Source: Pyxidicoccus xibeiensis (GTDB taxonomy: Bacteria > Myxococcota > Myxococcia > Myxococcales > Myxococcaceae). Taken from it: a DNA stretch of 64,000 bases. Below are positions 1-9,243 of the stretch, one piece after another (the first letter of the stretch is position 1; the number at the start of each line of letters is the position of its first letter). The position numbers and the translations under genes are program-made. The notes under the pieces are model-generated. The model did not search any database. It was not told where the DNA came from and saw only the letters and a program-made list of their open reading frames with translations. The DNA lies in contig NZ_JAJVKV010000001.1 of the NCBI RefSeq assembly GCF_024198175.1, forward strand, positions 1,973,015 to 2,037,014, written 5' to 3'.

Positions 1-1
1 T

Positions 2-964
2 GGCTCGGACACGCGCTCCAAGGGCGGCACGGGCCTGGGGCTGGCGATTTCGCAGGCGATTGTCGACCAGCACGGGGGCCGAATCGACGTGGAGAGCGAG
101 CCAGGACAGGGCTCCACGTTCACCTTCACCCTGGAGGCGGCGAAGCCCGTGGCCAGCGGGGTGCCGACGACGGTGCCGAGGGACGAGTCCCGCTACAACG
201 TGCTGGTGGCCACGGCGGACGGGGAGCTGTCGACGCTGCTGCGGGGGCTGCTGTCGGCGGAGGGCTACCGGGTGGTGCGCGCGGCCAGCCTGGCGGAGGC
301 GGTGAAGGCGATAGAGGAGTCGATGCCGGACGCGCTGGTGGTGGACACGCAGATGCCGGACGGCCAGGCGCTGGACTGGGTGCGAGGCCTGCGCGAGCAG
401 CCGCGCACGCGGGAGCTGCCGGTGCTGGCGCTGTCCGGGCGGTCCGCGGAGGGCGAGGGCGTGGGCATGCCGCTGTGGGTGGACTGGATGACGAAGCCGC
501 TGGAGGAGACGCGGCTGTTGAAGGCGCTGCGCTACGCCATGCGGACGCCGGGGCAGGCGCGGGTGCTGGTGGTGGACGACGACGCGGCGACGCGGCGGGT
601 GCTGTGCGCGCAGCTGGAGCGGCTGGGTGTGCAGGTGTTCGAGGCGGCGGACGGGGAGAGCGCGGTGGCGCTGGCGCGGGAGACGACGCCGGACCTCATC
701 GTGCTGGACGTGGGGCTGCCGCGGCTGGACGGCTTCGAGGTGGTGGACATCCTGCGCCAGGGCAAGGGGCGGGCGACGCCGCTGATTGTATTCACGGGGC
801 GGGAGCTGTCGCGGACGGACGAGCGGCAGCTCACGCTGGGGATTACGCGTCACCTGACGAAGGCGCGCTCCTCGGAGGACGAGCTGGTGACCTCCGTGCG
901 CGAGCTGCTCAATGGCCTGCTGGCCCGGCGTGAGGCCGCGGCGGCGGAGAGAAAGGCACTCTAG
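2..964 (+). CDS. Hybrid sensor histidine kinase, C-terminal part (left edge)
   Basis: The gene is cut by the left edge; the frame is open from base 2. The first residues hold the ATP-binding glycine box GTGLGLAIS of a HATPase_c domain, so this is the end of a histidine kinase. Two receiver domains follow, at about 193-540 and 553-920. Their likely phosphoacceptor aspartates are at bases 344-346 (VVDTQMP) and 707-709 (VLDVGLP). In the second receiver the usual K-P pair after beta-5 reads LTKA, so the lysine is kept but the proline is not. The stop codon touches the next start with no gap, so it is probably co-transcribed with the downstream GGDEF protein, which has its own receivers and an Hpt domain. 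Input domains and the phosphorylated histidine lie outside the window. Confidence 0.93.
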   Translation, partial: GSDTRSKGGTGLGLAISQAIVDQHGGRIDVESEPGQGSTFTFTLEAAKPVASGVPTTVPRDESRYNVLVATADGELSTLLRGLLSAEGYRVVRAASLAEAVKAIEESMPDALVVDTQMPDGQALDWVRGLREQPRTRELPVLALSGRSAEGEGVGMPLWVDWMTKPLEETRLLKALRYAMRTPGQARVLVVDDDAATRRVLCAQLERLGVQVFEAADGESAVALARETTPDLIVLDVGLPRLDGFEVVDILRQGKGRATPLIVFTGRELSRTDERQLTLGITRHLTKARSSEDELVTSVRELLNGLLARREAAAAERKAL

Positions 965-2995
965 ATGGGTGGCGGCAGGACGCTCCTGTTCCTCGAGGAC
1001 GACAAGGACTTGCAGTCGCTGGTGTGCACCTTCCTGCGGGAGAAGGGCTACCGCGTGGAGCCGGCGCGCACCGCGCAGGAGGCGCTGGGGTTGCTGTCGC
1101 GCACGCCGGTGGACGCGGCGATTGTGGACGGCCTGCTGCCGGGGCTGACGGGGGCGGACTTCATCCGCGAGCTGCGCAAGACGCAGCCGGAGCTGCCGGT
1201 GCTGTTCGCCTCGGCGTTCTGGAAGGACCTGAAGAGCCACGAGCTGCTGACGCGGCAGCTGGGGGTGGCGCGCATCATCCACAAGCCGTACCGGCCGGAG
1301 GAGCTGCTGGTCTGGGTGGACCAGCTGTTCACCCGGGTGACTCCGCCGCCGCCTCCGCCGGAGGCGCTGGAGGAGGCGGAGGTGGTGGGCGACGACCTGG
1401 CCGCGAGCCTGGCCGCGCTGAATGCGGAGTACGGCGCGCGGCTGAAGGACAAGGTGGCCGGGCTGGAGGCGCTGCTGGGGCGGCTGCGCGCGGGGGAGGG
1501 CGGGGCGCTGGAGGAGGCGTACACCGTCGTGCACAAGCTGCACGGGACGGCGGGGAGCTACGGCTTCGCGGAGGTGAGCCAGGCGGCGGGGCGGCTGGAG
1601 TTGGTGCTGAAGCCGGCGAAGGACGGGGGCGGGGCGGTGGACTTCGCGGCGGCGGACGTGGCGTTCCGCGAGCTGGCGGCGCTGGTGTCCGTGCCGGTGA
1701 AGCCGGCGCCCGTGGTGGCGGGACCCGCGCCGGTGCTGCCAGCGGAGGGTGTGCTGCTGGTGGTGGACGAGGACGCGGCGGTGCGGGCGGACGCGGAGCG
1801 GCTGGGCAAGGCGCACGTGGTGCGGGTGCTGACGGCGCGCACGGCGGACGAGGCGCGCGCGGTGGCTCGGCGGCAGTGGGTGGATGGGGTGCTCATCCAC
1901 ATGCACCTGGACGGTCCGCTGGGCGGAATCAATGCGGCGCATGCGCTGCGCGCGGAGGAGGGGCTGTCGCAGCTGCCGCTGGCGTTCACGGGTGCGGGGG
2001 ACGTGCTGGAGGACCGGGTGGCGGCGGCGCACGCGGGAGCGTCGCTATTCCTGCCGCGGCCGTTCACCTCGCAGGACTTCACGGCGGCGGCCGAGCGGAT
2101 GATGGCGGCGCGACGGCCGGAGCGCTCGCGGGTGCTGGTGGTGGACGACGACCCCGAGGCGATTACGGCGCTGACGCATGCGCTGGCGAGTGACCACATC
2201 GAAGTGACTGGGCTCGGGGATGCGCACGGGTTGATGGAGGCGCTGGCGCAGCACCGGCCGGACTTGTTGCTGCTGGACGTGCAGATGCCGGGGCCGAGCG
2301 GGTTTGATTTGTGCCGGATTCTGCGGTCGACGCCGGAGTGGCAGGAGCTGCCGGTGCTGCTGATTACGGCGCACCTGGGGCTGGAGTTCCGGCTGGCGGC
2401 GTTCCAGGCGGGAGCGGACGACTACATCTCCAAGCCGGTGCTGCGCGAGGAGCTGCGGGCCCGTGTGCAGGCGCGGCTGGAGCGCTCGAGGCTGTCGCGG
2501 GAGCGGGCCGAGCGGGACGTGCTGACGGGGCTGCTGTTGCGCCGGCCGTTCATCGACGGAGTGAGGGCGAGGCTGGCGGAGGCGCAGCGGTCGGGGCGGC
2601 CGATGGCGCTGTGCTTCCTGGACGTGGACCACTTCAAGCAGGTGAACGACAAGTACGGGCACCTGTCCGGGGACAGGGTGCTGACACGGCTGGGACGGTT
2701 GTTGGGGGCACGGTTCCGGCGCGAGGACGTGCGCGGACGGTGGGGCGGGGAGGAGTTCGTGGTGGCGCTGCTGGGCGAGACGGCGGCGAGCGCGAAGGAG
2801 ATTCTCTCGCGCACGGCGGCGGAGCTGTCGGGGATGACGTTCGAAGGTGATGCGGGCGAGTCGTTCCGGATTACCTTCAGCGCGGGCATCTCCGTGACGC
2901 CGGGAGACGGTGCCTCCGTGGAGGAGTTGTTGAAGACCGCGGATGCCCGGCTGTACCGGGCGAAGGCGAACGGGCGGAACCGGATTGAGACGTGA
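965..2995 (+). CDS. REC-Hpt-REC-REC-GGDEF diguanylate cyclase
   Basis: This 676-aa cytoplasmic signalling protein should make cyclic di-GMP from two GTP. Domains in order: receiver (about 5-120), Hpt (about 150-240, with H190 in VHKLHGTAG as likely phosphohistidine), a divergent receiver (about 260-370), a canonical receiver (about 380-500, LLDVQMPG) and GGDEF (about 515-672). The active-site loop is GGEEF at 594-598, an accepted catalytic variant. An RxxD inhibitory site (RRED) ends five residues before it, so product feedback is expected. The Hpt domain suggests a phosphorelay from the hybrid kinase whose stop codon abuts this start. The second receiver reads LIHMHLDG where the acceptor aspartate is expected and may not be phosphorylated. 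Assignment is firm; the relay order is inferred. Confidence 0.92.
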   Translation: MGGGRTLLFLEDDKDLQSLVCTFLREKGYRVEPARTAQEALGLLSRTPVDAAIVDGLLPGLTGADFIRELRKTQPELPVLFASAFWKDLKSHELLTRQLGVARIIHKPYRPEELLVWVDQLFTRVTPPPPPPEALEEAEVVGDDLAASLAALNAEYGARLKDKVAGLEALLGRLRAGEGGALEEAYTVVHKLHGTAGSYGFAEVSQAAGRLELVLKPAKDGGGAVDFAAADVAFRELAALVSVPVKPAPVVAGPAPVLPAEGVLLVVDEDAAVRADAERLGKAHVVRVLTARTADEARAVARRQWVDGVLIHMHLDGPLGGINAAHALRAEEGLSQLPLAFTGAGDVLEDRVAAAHAGASLFLPRPFTSQDFTAAAERMMAARRPERSRVLVVDDDPEAITALTHALASDHIEVTGLGDAHGLMEALAQHRPDLLLLDVQMPGPSGFDLCRILRSTPEWQELPVLLITAHLGLEFRLAAFQAGADDYISKPVLREELRARVQARLERSRLSRERAERDVLTGLLLRRPFIDGVRARLAEAQRSGRPMALCFLDVDHFKQVNDKYGHLSGDRVLTRLGRLLGARFRREDVRGRWGGEEFVVALLGETAASAKEILSRTAAELSGMTFEGDAGESFRITFSAGISVTPGDGASVEELLKTADARLYRAKANGRNRIET

Positions 2996-3015
2996 GATAG
3001 CGTCTTTTCAACGCA

Positions 3016-6000
3016 TCACGAACTTTCGAGTCGCTTGAGTGCCTCAATGCGCTCCCGAACTTCTGAGGGAAGCGGGCGATCGAGGGCAGTATGGAGGTGC
3101 TCCAGATGTCCCAATATGACTCCAGCGTTTCCCTCAAAGGAACTTGGAAAGCGGAGAAAAAATGGCCAGAGCCTGTCGATGGCTTCGCTAACTGAAAGAA
3201 GAGCACTTTCATGTCGGTCCAGGTCGCTCAGTCTGGACCCCAGGTTGTTGAGACTGTAGGCGAGGTCGGGTTGGAATTTGTCGGAGTTGCGCGACGCGAG
3301 ACTCCGGTAGAGTGTCACGGCTTCCTCGGCCGCCTCCAGCGCCTCCTCCCACTGACCCAAATCACCAAGAGTGCTGCCCAAGTTATCAAGACTTCCGGCA
3401 AGGTCAGGCTGGAATGCGTCGGGATTGCGTGCCACGAGACTCCGGTAGAGTGTCACGGCTTCCTCGGCTGCCTTCAATGCTTCCTGACTCTGGCCCAAGT
3501 CGCTCAGCCTGGACCCTAGATTGTCGAGACTCATGGCGAGGTCGGGCTGGAATGCGTCAGGATTGCGTTCCGCGAGACCCCGGTAGAGTGTCACAGCTTC
3601 ATTGACCGCCTTCAATGCTTCCTGACCCCGGCCCACCTCGCTCAGCCTGGATCCTAGGTTGTAAAGACTCATGGCGAGGTCGGGCTGGAATGCGTCAGGA
3701 TTGCGTTCCACCAGATCCCGGCGGAGCTGGACGGCTGCCTCGGCCGCCTTCAGCGCCTCCTTCTGCCAGCCCAAGTCACTCAGCCTGCAGCCCAAGTTGT
3801 TGAGGCTAAGAGCGAAGTTGGGCAAGAATGCGTCGGGATTGCGCGCCGCGAGGCCCCGGTAGAGTGTCACGGCTTCCTCGGCGGCCTTCAGCGCTTCCTC
3901 CCGCCAGCCCAGATCACTCAGCATGTTGCCTAGATTGTTTAGGCTGAGGGCAAGGTTGGGCTGGAAGGCGTCGGGGTTACATGCTGCAAGGCTCCGGTTG
4001 AGTTGCACGGCCTCTTCGGTCGCCTTCAGCGCCTCTGCTCTCCGGCCCAGTTCGCTGAGTTTGTTTCCAAGGTTGTTGAGACTGCGGGCGAGGTTCGGTT
4101 GGAATGCGTCGGGATTACGCGCCGCGAGGCCCCGGTAGAGTGTCACGGCTTCCTCGGCGGCCTTCAGCGCTTCCTCCCGCCGGCCCAGGTTGCTTAGTCT
4201 GATGCCCAGGTCGCTGAGACTCATGGCGAGGTCGGGCTGGAATGCGTCGGGGTTGCGTGACGTGAGACCCCGATTGAGTTGCACGGCCTCTTCGGTCGCC
4301 TTCAACGCCTCTGCTCTCCGGCCCAGGTCGCTGAGCTTGTTTCCCAAGTTGATGAGACTCATGGCGAGGTCGGGCTGGAATGCGTCGGGGTTGCGTGACG
4401 CGAGACTTCGGTAGATTGTCATGGATTCCTCACCCGCCTTCAGTGCCTCCTCACGTTGGCCCATGTCGCTTAGTAAGGGACCCAGATTGTTGAGGCTTCC
4501 GGCAAGGTGGAACTGGAACTCATTGGGGTTGCACGCTGCAAGGTCGCGACAAAGCTGCGCAGCTTCCTCAGCTGCCTTTAGAGCGTCATCCCGCCGGCCC
4601 AGTACACTCAGCCTGGGGCCTAAGTTAATGAGACATCGAGCTAAGTCGAGTTGGAAGGAATTGGGAGCCTGTGACTCAAGTTGTCGATAGAGTTTGACTG
4701 CTTCCTGGGTTGCCTTCAGTGCCGCGTCATGTCGTCCAAGTGCGCCTAATCTGATTCCCCAGTTGTCAAGAAGACTTGCTCGGACTGCGGATGCTGCATT
4801 GCTTTCAAGAGCTGGATGGGCCTGTAGAAGCATGCGAGTCGTCCATTCAGCAACCCGGTCCAGAGATACTGTGGGAAAGGGAATGCCAACGGCGTCAAGT
4901 TGGCGAGCTCGTTCGACGGTGCCCGCTGATTCAAGTCTGTCCGCCAGAATGTCACCCATCACGGAGAATGCGGTGTGCTGTCCAACAGACTTTGCAGCCT
5001 CCAGTGCGAGGGCCGCTCGCTCGTCGAGCAGTTCGCCCGCGAGGAGTCGTTCAATCCAAGGTCGAATCACCACAGGTTGCACCGCAGATACTCGCCCCAG
5101 CACTCTCAGGCCGTTTCCGACAGTCTGCCGCTGGTTGACTGGTGGAAAGACCCGGTCAATCCAATCGGAAGGGACGCAATCTCCAGACGAGGGGTTTGCG
5201 GAGGCGACACGCAGTACCATCCCTTCGCCGAGAAGATCCGGCTCTAGCGGAGGTAGGAAGAGGGCAGGGCCTCGCGCATTGAGTTCGTATACCCAGTTGA
5301 GCAATTGCAATATGGCATCGTCTTCCTTAGAAGCTGTATGTCCTAGAAGGCTGCCGACAACGCTTTTCGCCTCTTCCTTGCTTGGGAACCCACCTCGGAG
5401 CGTGGCGGCGGCGACTATCTGACGGGCCAGTGCCCGTTGCACCGCAAGCTGGGAGCGGGCCTGACCGGCGTTCACTTCCCAGAAGCGTTCCTCATGGTCG
5501 AGGATGACATCCATGAGTGTATTCGGCTCGAAGGCCAGTCCCTCTACCGCCGCGAGTGCGGCCATATGCACATAGAGCACGCGCTGGAAGTGCTCATCGC
5601 CGAGGACCTCTTCCACAGGACGCTGCATGTGGGGCTTCTTCAACTTTTCGGCGAACCTCTTCGCTGCTTCATGGAAAACCTGCATGCGATCGGTCAGGGA
5701 GTCCGAGAGTGACGGCAGTTTGCGGGCAGGCATTGAATCGAGCCATACCGCAAGTGCTGAGTCTTCTTTGCGGAGTGACTTCCACCAGTCGCCGTCATTC
5801 CGTGCAAGCAGCAGTAGTCGAATCCGGCGAGATCTTGGTGCATCGGGCTGCTGCGAGTACTGGTAAAGACGCAAGAGCATCTTGTGAAGCTTGGGCTGGC
5901 TCTCCGCATAATCGACCACCACCAGTAACGGCTGTCCCAGTGACCACAGCCGGTCGAGCCAATCCTGAGATTCGTTCTCGGACGCCCCCTTGGCCAGAAA

Positions 6001-7308
6001 GCCAGCAGCCCATCTCATTTGTCTGCGCCGGGCTGTCCACTCAATCGCAAGGCGCGTCTTGCCTGCCCCTCCCTCGGCATGGAGCATTTGCACCGAGACA
6101 GCCGGGCCTTCGTCACACCACTGTTCGAGCTCCGTCAAGAGCCTTTCTCGTCCGTGGAATGGCACGACCTCATGACGTGCGTTGAGAAGCGCTGAAGGAG
6201 CTGCCTTCGCGGGAGGTTCTCCAGCACTCCCCGTCGTCAGGAGATCATCAACCCCGGGCACCGTCTCCGCGTCGATGTGCTCGCGGAGGAACGCCATCAG
6301 GCACTCGGCGGAGGCCCTGGCCGCGTACTCCTTGAAGTGGTCATCGCGCCCGTGATTGGCGAAGTCCATCACGCCCTTCATCACGATTGCGTCGAGCTTC
6401 AGATGCACCTGCGCCTGAGCCAGCGCGCCGATGGCTGCGGCCTCCAGCTCCAGGCCTAGCGTCTTGCGCATGTGCTCGGTGACGGTGTTCCAGTAGGTCA
6501 CGTCCTCGATGACCTGACTGCCGCTTCCCATGGGATCGAAATGCACGCGGAAGGGAAGCAGCTGCCCCTTAGGAGAGAGGTCGGGAAGGCGCCCCTTGTT
6601 CCGGAACAGGACGCTTTCGACCCGCTCGCGTCCCTTGTCGGTCAGCTTGGTGCCTGGCGCTTGCAGGCTGCCGGACTCGATGAGCCCGTCGATGACCTTC
6701 TCCCACTGTGGGCAGAACTGCTCGAACTCTGGATGCGTCCATGGAGCCGTGACGCCCTCATGGAGCTTCAGCAGGGCCCAGTTCTCCTGCCATTCGTAGG
6801 GGACCGGACGCTCCTTCCACCAAGCTTCGTTCTTGAAGCGCGTGACGAAGTCGAAGCGCTTGAGATCCTCCTTCCAGTCGTAACGCAGGTTGTAGGTCGT
6901 GAGATCCTGTTGCACGCCCTTGGGCGTCCGCTTGCCCGTGTCATGGAAGAACAGCCTGTCGGGCGCGATGACATCACCGAGGTTCGTCTTCCCGGGGCGG
7001 CCCGCGCAGACGCCACACATCGCCACGCACCGCGGGCGATACTCCTCGACGAGGGGCAGTAGCGCTGTGGTCGCCTCCATCGCCCCCAGGCCGCCCGACA
7101 CTGCCAGCGCTACGCGTATGGGGCGTCCGCCTCTGCTTCCGTGGAACGGTCGGAAGGCCACCCGGAGGCCGTTCGGGCGTCGCTCCTCCTCCCATTGGCT
7201 TCCTTCGACGGCACCTGCATCCACCTTACGCGCCGCCTCGTACTCCAGCGGTATTGCGGTGAGGATGACCACGTCGACGCTGCGCGAGCGTCCCCCAGGA
7301 GTGGACAT
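3016..7308 (-). CDS. NLR-like STAND NTPase: PNP-type effector, NTPase, TPR array
   Basis: About 1430 aa in three parts. Residues about 10-330 form a nucleoside phosphorylase/nucleosidase (PNP_UDP) fold: start DVVILTAIPLEYEA, then VAMCGVCAGRPG, ELEAAAIGA and KGVMDFANHG, matching the substrate loops and the Glu/Asp region of that superfamily. A P-loop NTPase follows, with Walker A GGAGKT around K417 and Walker B LLVVVDYAES around D466, typical of STAND ATPases. The C-terminus from about residue 845 is twelve 46-residue TPR units. Effector-NTPase-sensor order is the layout of bacterial and fungal NLR immune proteins, where the repeats sense a trigger and the effector attacks a metabolite. Role in phage defence is inference. 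I chose the ATG at 7308; an in-frame TTG at 7344 would add 12 residues. It is single, with no obvious partner; the neighbouring Uma2 gene is divergent. Confidence 0.88.
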   Translation of the reverse strand: MSTPGGRSRSVDVVILTAIPLEYEAARKVDAGAVEGSQWEEERRPNGLRVAFRPFHGSRGGRPIRVALAVSGGLGAMEATTALLPLVEEYRPRCVAMCGVCAGRPGKTNLGDVIAPDRLFFHDTGKRTPKGVQQDLTTYNLRYDWKEDLKRFDFVTRFKNEAWWKERPVPYEWQENWALLKLHEGVTAPWTHPEFEQFCPQWEKVIDGLIESGSLQAPGTKLTDKGRERVESVLFRNKGRLPDLSPKGQLLPFRVHFDPMGSGSQVIEDVTYWNTVTEHMRKTLGLELEAAAIGALAQAQVHLKLDAIVMKGVMDFANHGRDDHFKEYAARASAECLMAFLREHIDAETVPGVDDLLTTGSAGEPPAKAAPSALLNARHEVVPFHGRERLLTELEQWCDEGPAVSVQMLHAEGGAGKTRLAIEWTARRRQMRWAAGFLAKGASENESQDWLDRLWSLGQPLLVVVDYAESQPKLHKMLLRLYQYSQQPDAPRSRRIRLLLLARNDGDWWKSLRKEDSALAVWLDSMPARKLPSLSDSLTDRMQVFHEAAKRFAEKLKKPHMQRPVEEVLGDEHFQRVLYVHMAALAAVEGLAFEPNTLMDVILDHEERFWEVNAGQARSQLAVQRALARQIVAAATLRGGFPSKEEAKSVVGSLLGHTASKEDDAILQLLNWVYELNARGPALFLPPLEPDLLGEGMVLRVASANPSSGDCVPSDWIDRVFPPVNQRQTVGNGLRVLGRVSAVQPVVIRPWIERLLAGELLDERAALALEAAKSVGQHTAFSVMGDILADRLESAGTVERARQLDAVGIPFPTVSLDRVAEWTTRMLLQAHPALESNAASAVRASLLDNWGIRLGALGRHDAALKATQEAVKLYRQLESQAPNSFQLDLARCLINLGPRLSVLGRRDDALKAAEEAAQLCRDLAACNPNEFQFHLAGSLNNLGPLLSDMGQREEALKAGEESMTIYRSLASRNPDAFQPDLAMSLINLGNKLSDLGRRAEALKATEEAVQLNRGLTSRNPDAFQPDLAMSLSDLGIRLSNLGRREEALKAAEEAVTLYRGLAARNPDAFQPNLARSLNNLGNKLSELGRRAEALKATEEAVQLNRSLAACNPDAFQPNLALSLNNLGNMLSDLGWREEALKAAEEAVTLYRGLAARNPDAFLPNFALSLNNLGCRLSDLGWQKEALKAAEAAVQLRRDLVERNPDAFQPDLAMSLYNLGSRLSEVGRGQEALKAVNEAVTLYRGLAERNPDAFQPDLAMSLDNLGSRLSDLGQSQEALKAAEEAVTLYRSLVARNPDAFQPDLAGSLDNLGSTLGDLGQWEEALEAAEEAVTLYRSLASRNSDKFQPDLAYSLNNLGSRLSDLDRHESALLSVSEAIDRLWPFFLRFPSSFEGNAGVILGHLEHLHTALDRPLPSEVRERIEALKRLESS
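3116..4771 (-). repeat. Twelve in-frame 138-bp tandem repeats encoding TPRs
   Basis: Twelve consecutive 138-bp units (46 codons) make up the end of the STAND gene. The consensus begins LNNLGxxLSDLGRREEALKA, continues with EEAVTLYRxLAARNPDAF and ends QPDLAxS. Inner units are highly alike in DNA as well as protein, while the first and last are diverged. This pattern suggests recent duplication or gene conversion inside the array. Unit boundaries are approximate. Confidence 0.9.
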
Positions 7309-7632
7309 GCCCGCAGTGTACTGGTCGAGCGGAACGCACCTCAACCCGAACGAGGGCCTGCCTCTGCGCCCATCTTCCGGCGGACTCCCGTCTCCGCCAG
7401 GAAACGCTCGGATCGCTCATCCTGACTGCACGGCAGTCGTAGCCACAATTCATCAGGCCCGGCCTGGCTCTTGCTCTGCCCAGTTGCTCCGCGAGGACGC
7501 GGGCAGAGGTGAAGGGGCGAGGGGCGCATGGCGGGAGTGGGCACGGAAGCAGGACCCAGCGGACAGGTCGACACGGAAACAGTCCAATGCGAGGGAGTTG
7601 ACCTCCAGGGTAGGATGCCGCACGCTCCTCCC

Positions 7633-8574
7633 ATGAAGCACGACTCGCCCAGGGGTGGAGACGACTACCCCCGAGCCCCCTCCCAATCGGAGTGGGACGC
7701 GATGACTCCCGAGGAGCAGGCCCGGGTGGTTGCCGAGCTACCAGACGAGGTGACGGACGCGGAGCTGTCTCCGCCCGAGGGAGACCAGCACTTCCTCGGC
7801 AAGGTCCGCGCGTTCGACACGCTCAAGGGGCACTTCGGCCGCGAGGGCCGGCGCGTCTACCTGGCTTGCGAGCTGCCCGTCTACTACCCGGCCGAGCGTC
7901 GCTTTGCGCCTGACCTGTTGGCCGTGGTGGATGCCGAGCCGCGTGAGCGGGGTAAGTGGGTGGTGAGTGCCGAGGGCAAGGGCCTGGACTTCGTGCTCGA
8001 GGTCCACGTGGGAGGCGACCGCAAGAAGGACGCGGTTCGGAACGTGGAGCGCTACTGCCGTCTCGGCATCCCCGAGTACTTCATCTACGACGCGAAGAAG
8101 CAGGAGCTGTGGGGCTACCGGCTGGCGAAGACGAGAGAGCGGAAGTACGTCCTCATCAAGCCCGTGAAGGGGCGGCTCGTCTCGAGGCGGCTCGGGCTGG
8201 CGGTGCAGGTGGACGACGGCCGGCTGCGCTTCTTCGAAAATGACAACCCGCTGCCGGAGTCCGGAGAGCTCATCGACCGGCTCCAGGAACTGACGGGGAA
8301 GCTCCAGCGTCGCGTGAAGGGCAGGGCACGCCGTTTGAAAAAGGAGACCCGGCTCCGCGAAGAGACTGAGCAACGACTCGCGGAGGAGACCCGAATCCGC
8401 GAAAAGATCGAGCGGCGGCTCGCGGAAGAAACCCGGCTCCGCGCAGAGGAGACCCGGCTCCGCGCAGAAGAGACCCGGCTTCGCACAGAAGAGACCCGGC
8501 TTCGCACGGAGGCACAGCAGCAGCTCAAGAAGCTCCAGGCCGAACTGGCACGGCTCAAGGGGCGCGGATCCTGA
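7633..8574 (+). CDS. Uma2-family (DUF820) endonuclease-like protein with coiled-coil tail
   Basis: 313 aa. Residues about 30-210 match the Uma2 fold, a PD-(D/E)XK nuclease relative common in cyanobacteria and myxobacteria. Visible landmarks are the conserved start around GDQHFLGKVRAFDTL, the acidic FAPDLLAVVD segment, then DFVLEVHVGGDRKKD, which carries the E-x-[KH]-like site, followed by KDAVRNVERYCRLGIPEYF. After it comes a charged helix of about 85 residues built on ETRLRxE heptads (8340-8510) encoded by roughly 21-bp repeats, probably a coiled coil for oligomerisation. In-frame starts exist upstream (7615 ATG) and downstream (7702 ATG); 7633 keeps a sensible N-terminus. The biological role of most Uma2 proteins is unknown. 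It is divergent from the NLR-like gene. Confidence 0.85.
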   Translation: MKHDSPRGGDDYPRAPSQSEWDAMTPEEQARVVAELPDEVTDAELSPPEGDQHFLGKVRAFDTLKGHFGREGRRVYLACELPVYYPAERRFAPDLLAVVDAEPRERGKWVVSAEGKGLDFVLEVHVGGDRKKDAVRNVERYCRLGIPEYFIYDAKKQELWGYRLAKTRERKYVLIKPVKGRLVSRRLGLAVQVDDGRLRFFENDNPLPESGELIDRLQELTGKLQRRVKGRARRLKKETRLREETEQRLAEETRIREKIERRLAEETRLRAEETRLRAEETRLRTEETRLRTEAQQQLKKLQAELARLKGRGS

Positions 8575-8694
8575 CTCCACCTGCCACGGACGTCCCCCGT
8601 GCTGAAGCCATGATGCAGACCTGAGCCCACCGTGCGGCCCGCCTGTCACGACCTGGGGAGCATGGACCCGTCCCGATGACGCAGGTCCCTCCGG

Positions 8695-9141
8695 ATGAAG
8701 ACCGCGCTCCGCCGTGCCCTGCTCTGTGTCCTCTCCCTGCTCACCCTGCCCGCGCTGGCCGATGACGGGTTCGGCGTCATCCGAGGCCATGTCATCGACA
8801 GCCATGGCTGGGGACTCGTCGGGGGCATGCTCGTCACCCTCACCGCGCCCAGCCTTCAGGGCGAAGTCGTCGTCGTCACCGACGAGAACGGCTTCTACTG
8901 GGCGCCCCAGCTCCCCCCGGGCGTCTACCAGCTCGACTATGAAATCGAGGGCCTGAGTCCCTATCGGGTCGAGGACGTCCGCGTGTGGCTCAACCACACC
9001 CGGCTGGTGAACGTGGTGCTCCCCTGGGAACACGTGTACCGGGGAGGCCCCCCTCGCTTCGGGAGCGTCCACTGCGGCATGCGCCAGAGCAGCGCCAGCA
9101 GGCCGCCCCCCCCGAAGAACCGCGGCTACGGCTCGGAATGA
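8695..9141 (+). CDS. Secreted carboxypeptidase-regulatory-like domain protein
   Basis: 148 aa. It starts with a clear signal peptide (positive MKTALRR, hydrophobic core, cleavage near ALADD). The mature part is one small beta-sandwich of the carboxypeptidase-D regulatory-like/TonB-plug-associated type: IRGHVIDSHGWGLVGGMLVTL, then a DENGFYWAPQLPPGVYQL turn typical of that family. The last 35 residues are low-complexity and proline-rich. No catalytic domain is attached, so it is probably an envelope or extracellular binding module. It stands alone, with 102 bp to the next gene on the same strand. Family assignment is good; function is not known. Confidence 0.75.
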   Translation: MKTALRRALLCVLSLLTLPALADDGFGVIRGHVIDSHGWGLVGGMLVTLTAPSLQGEVVVVTDENGFYWAPQLPPGVYQLDYEIEGLSPYRVEDVRVWLNHTRLVNVVLPWEHVYRGGPPRFGSVHCGMRQSSASRPPPPKNRGYGSE

Positions 9142-9243
9142 CGCTCCACCGGGGCCGCACGGACCCACGCCCTGTAAATCCCACCCAGCCGGCGCGTCCC
9201 AATCCCATACGACTGCCCGAGCGTGGTTTGCGGACACGCTGAA

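Noticed and set aside
3116..4771. Regular repeats that at first look like a CRISPR-like or satellite array
   Set aside because: Period is 138 bp, in frame, without unique spacers, and translates into TPR units of the STAND protein.
7465..7480. TGGC...CTGCC with 10-bp spacing as a sigma-54 promoter for the Uma2 gene
   Set aside because: Only the minimal bases match, the -12 part is poor, it is far from the start and no upstream dyads were seen.
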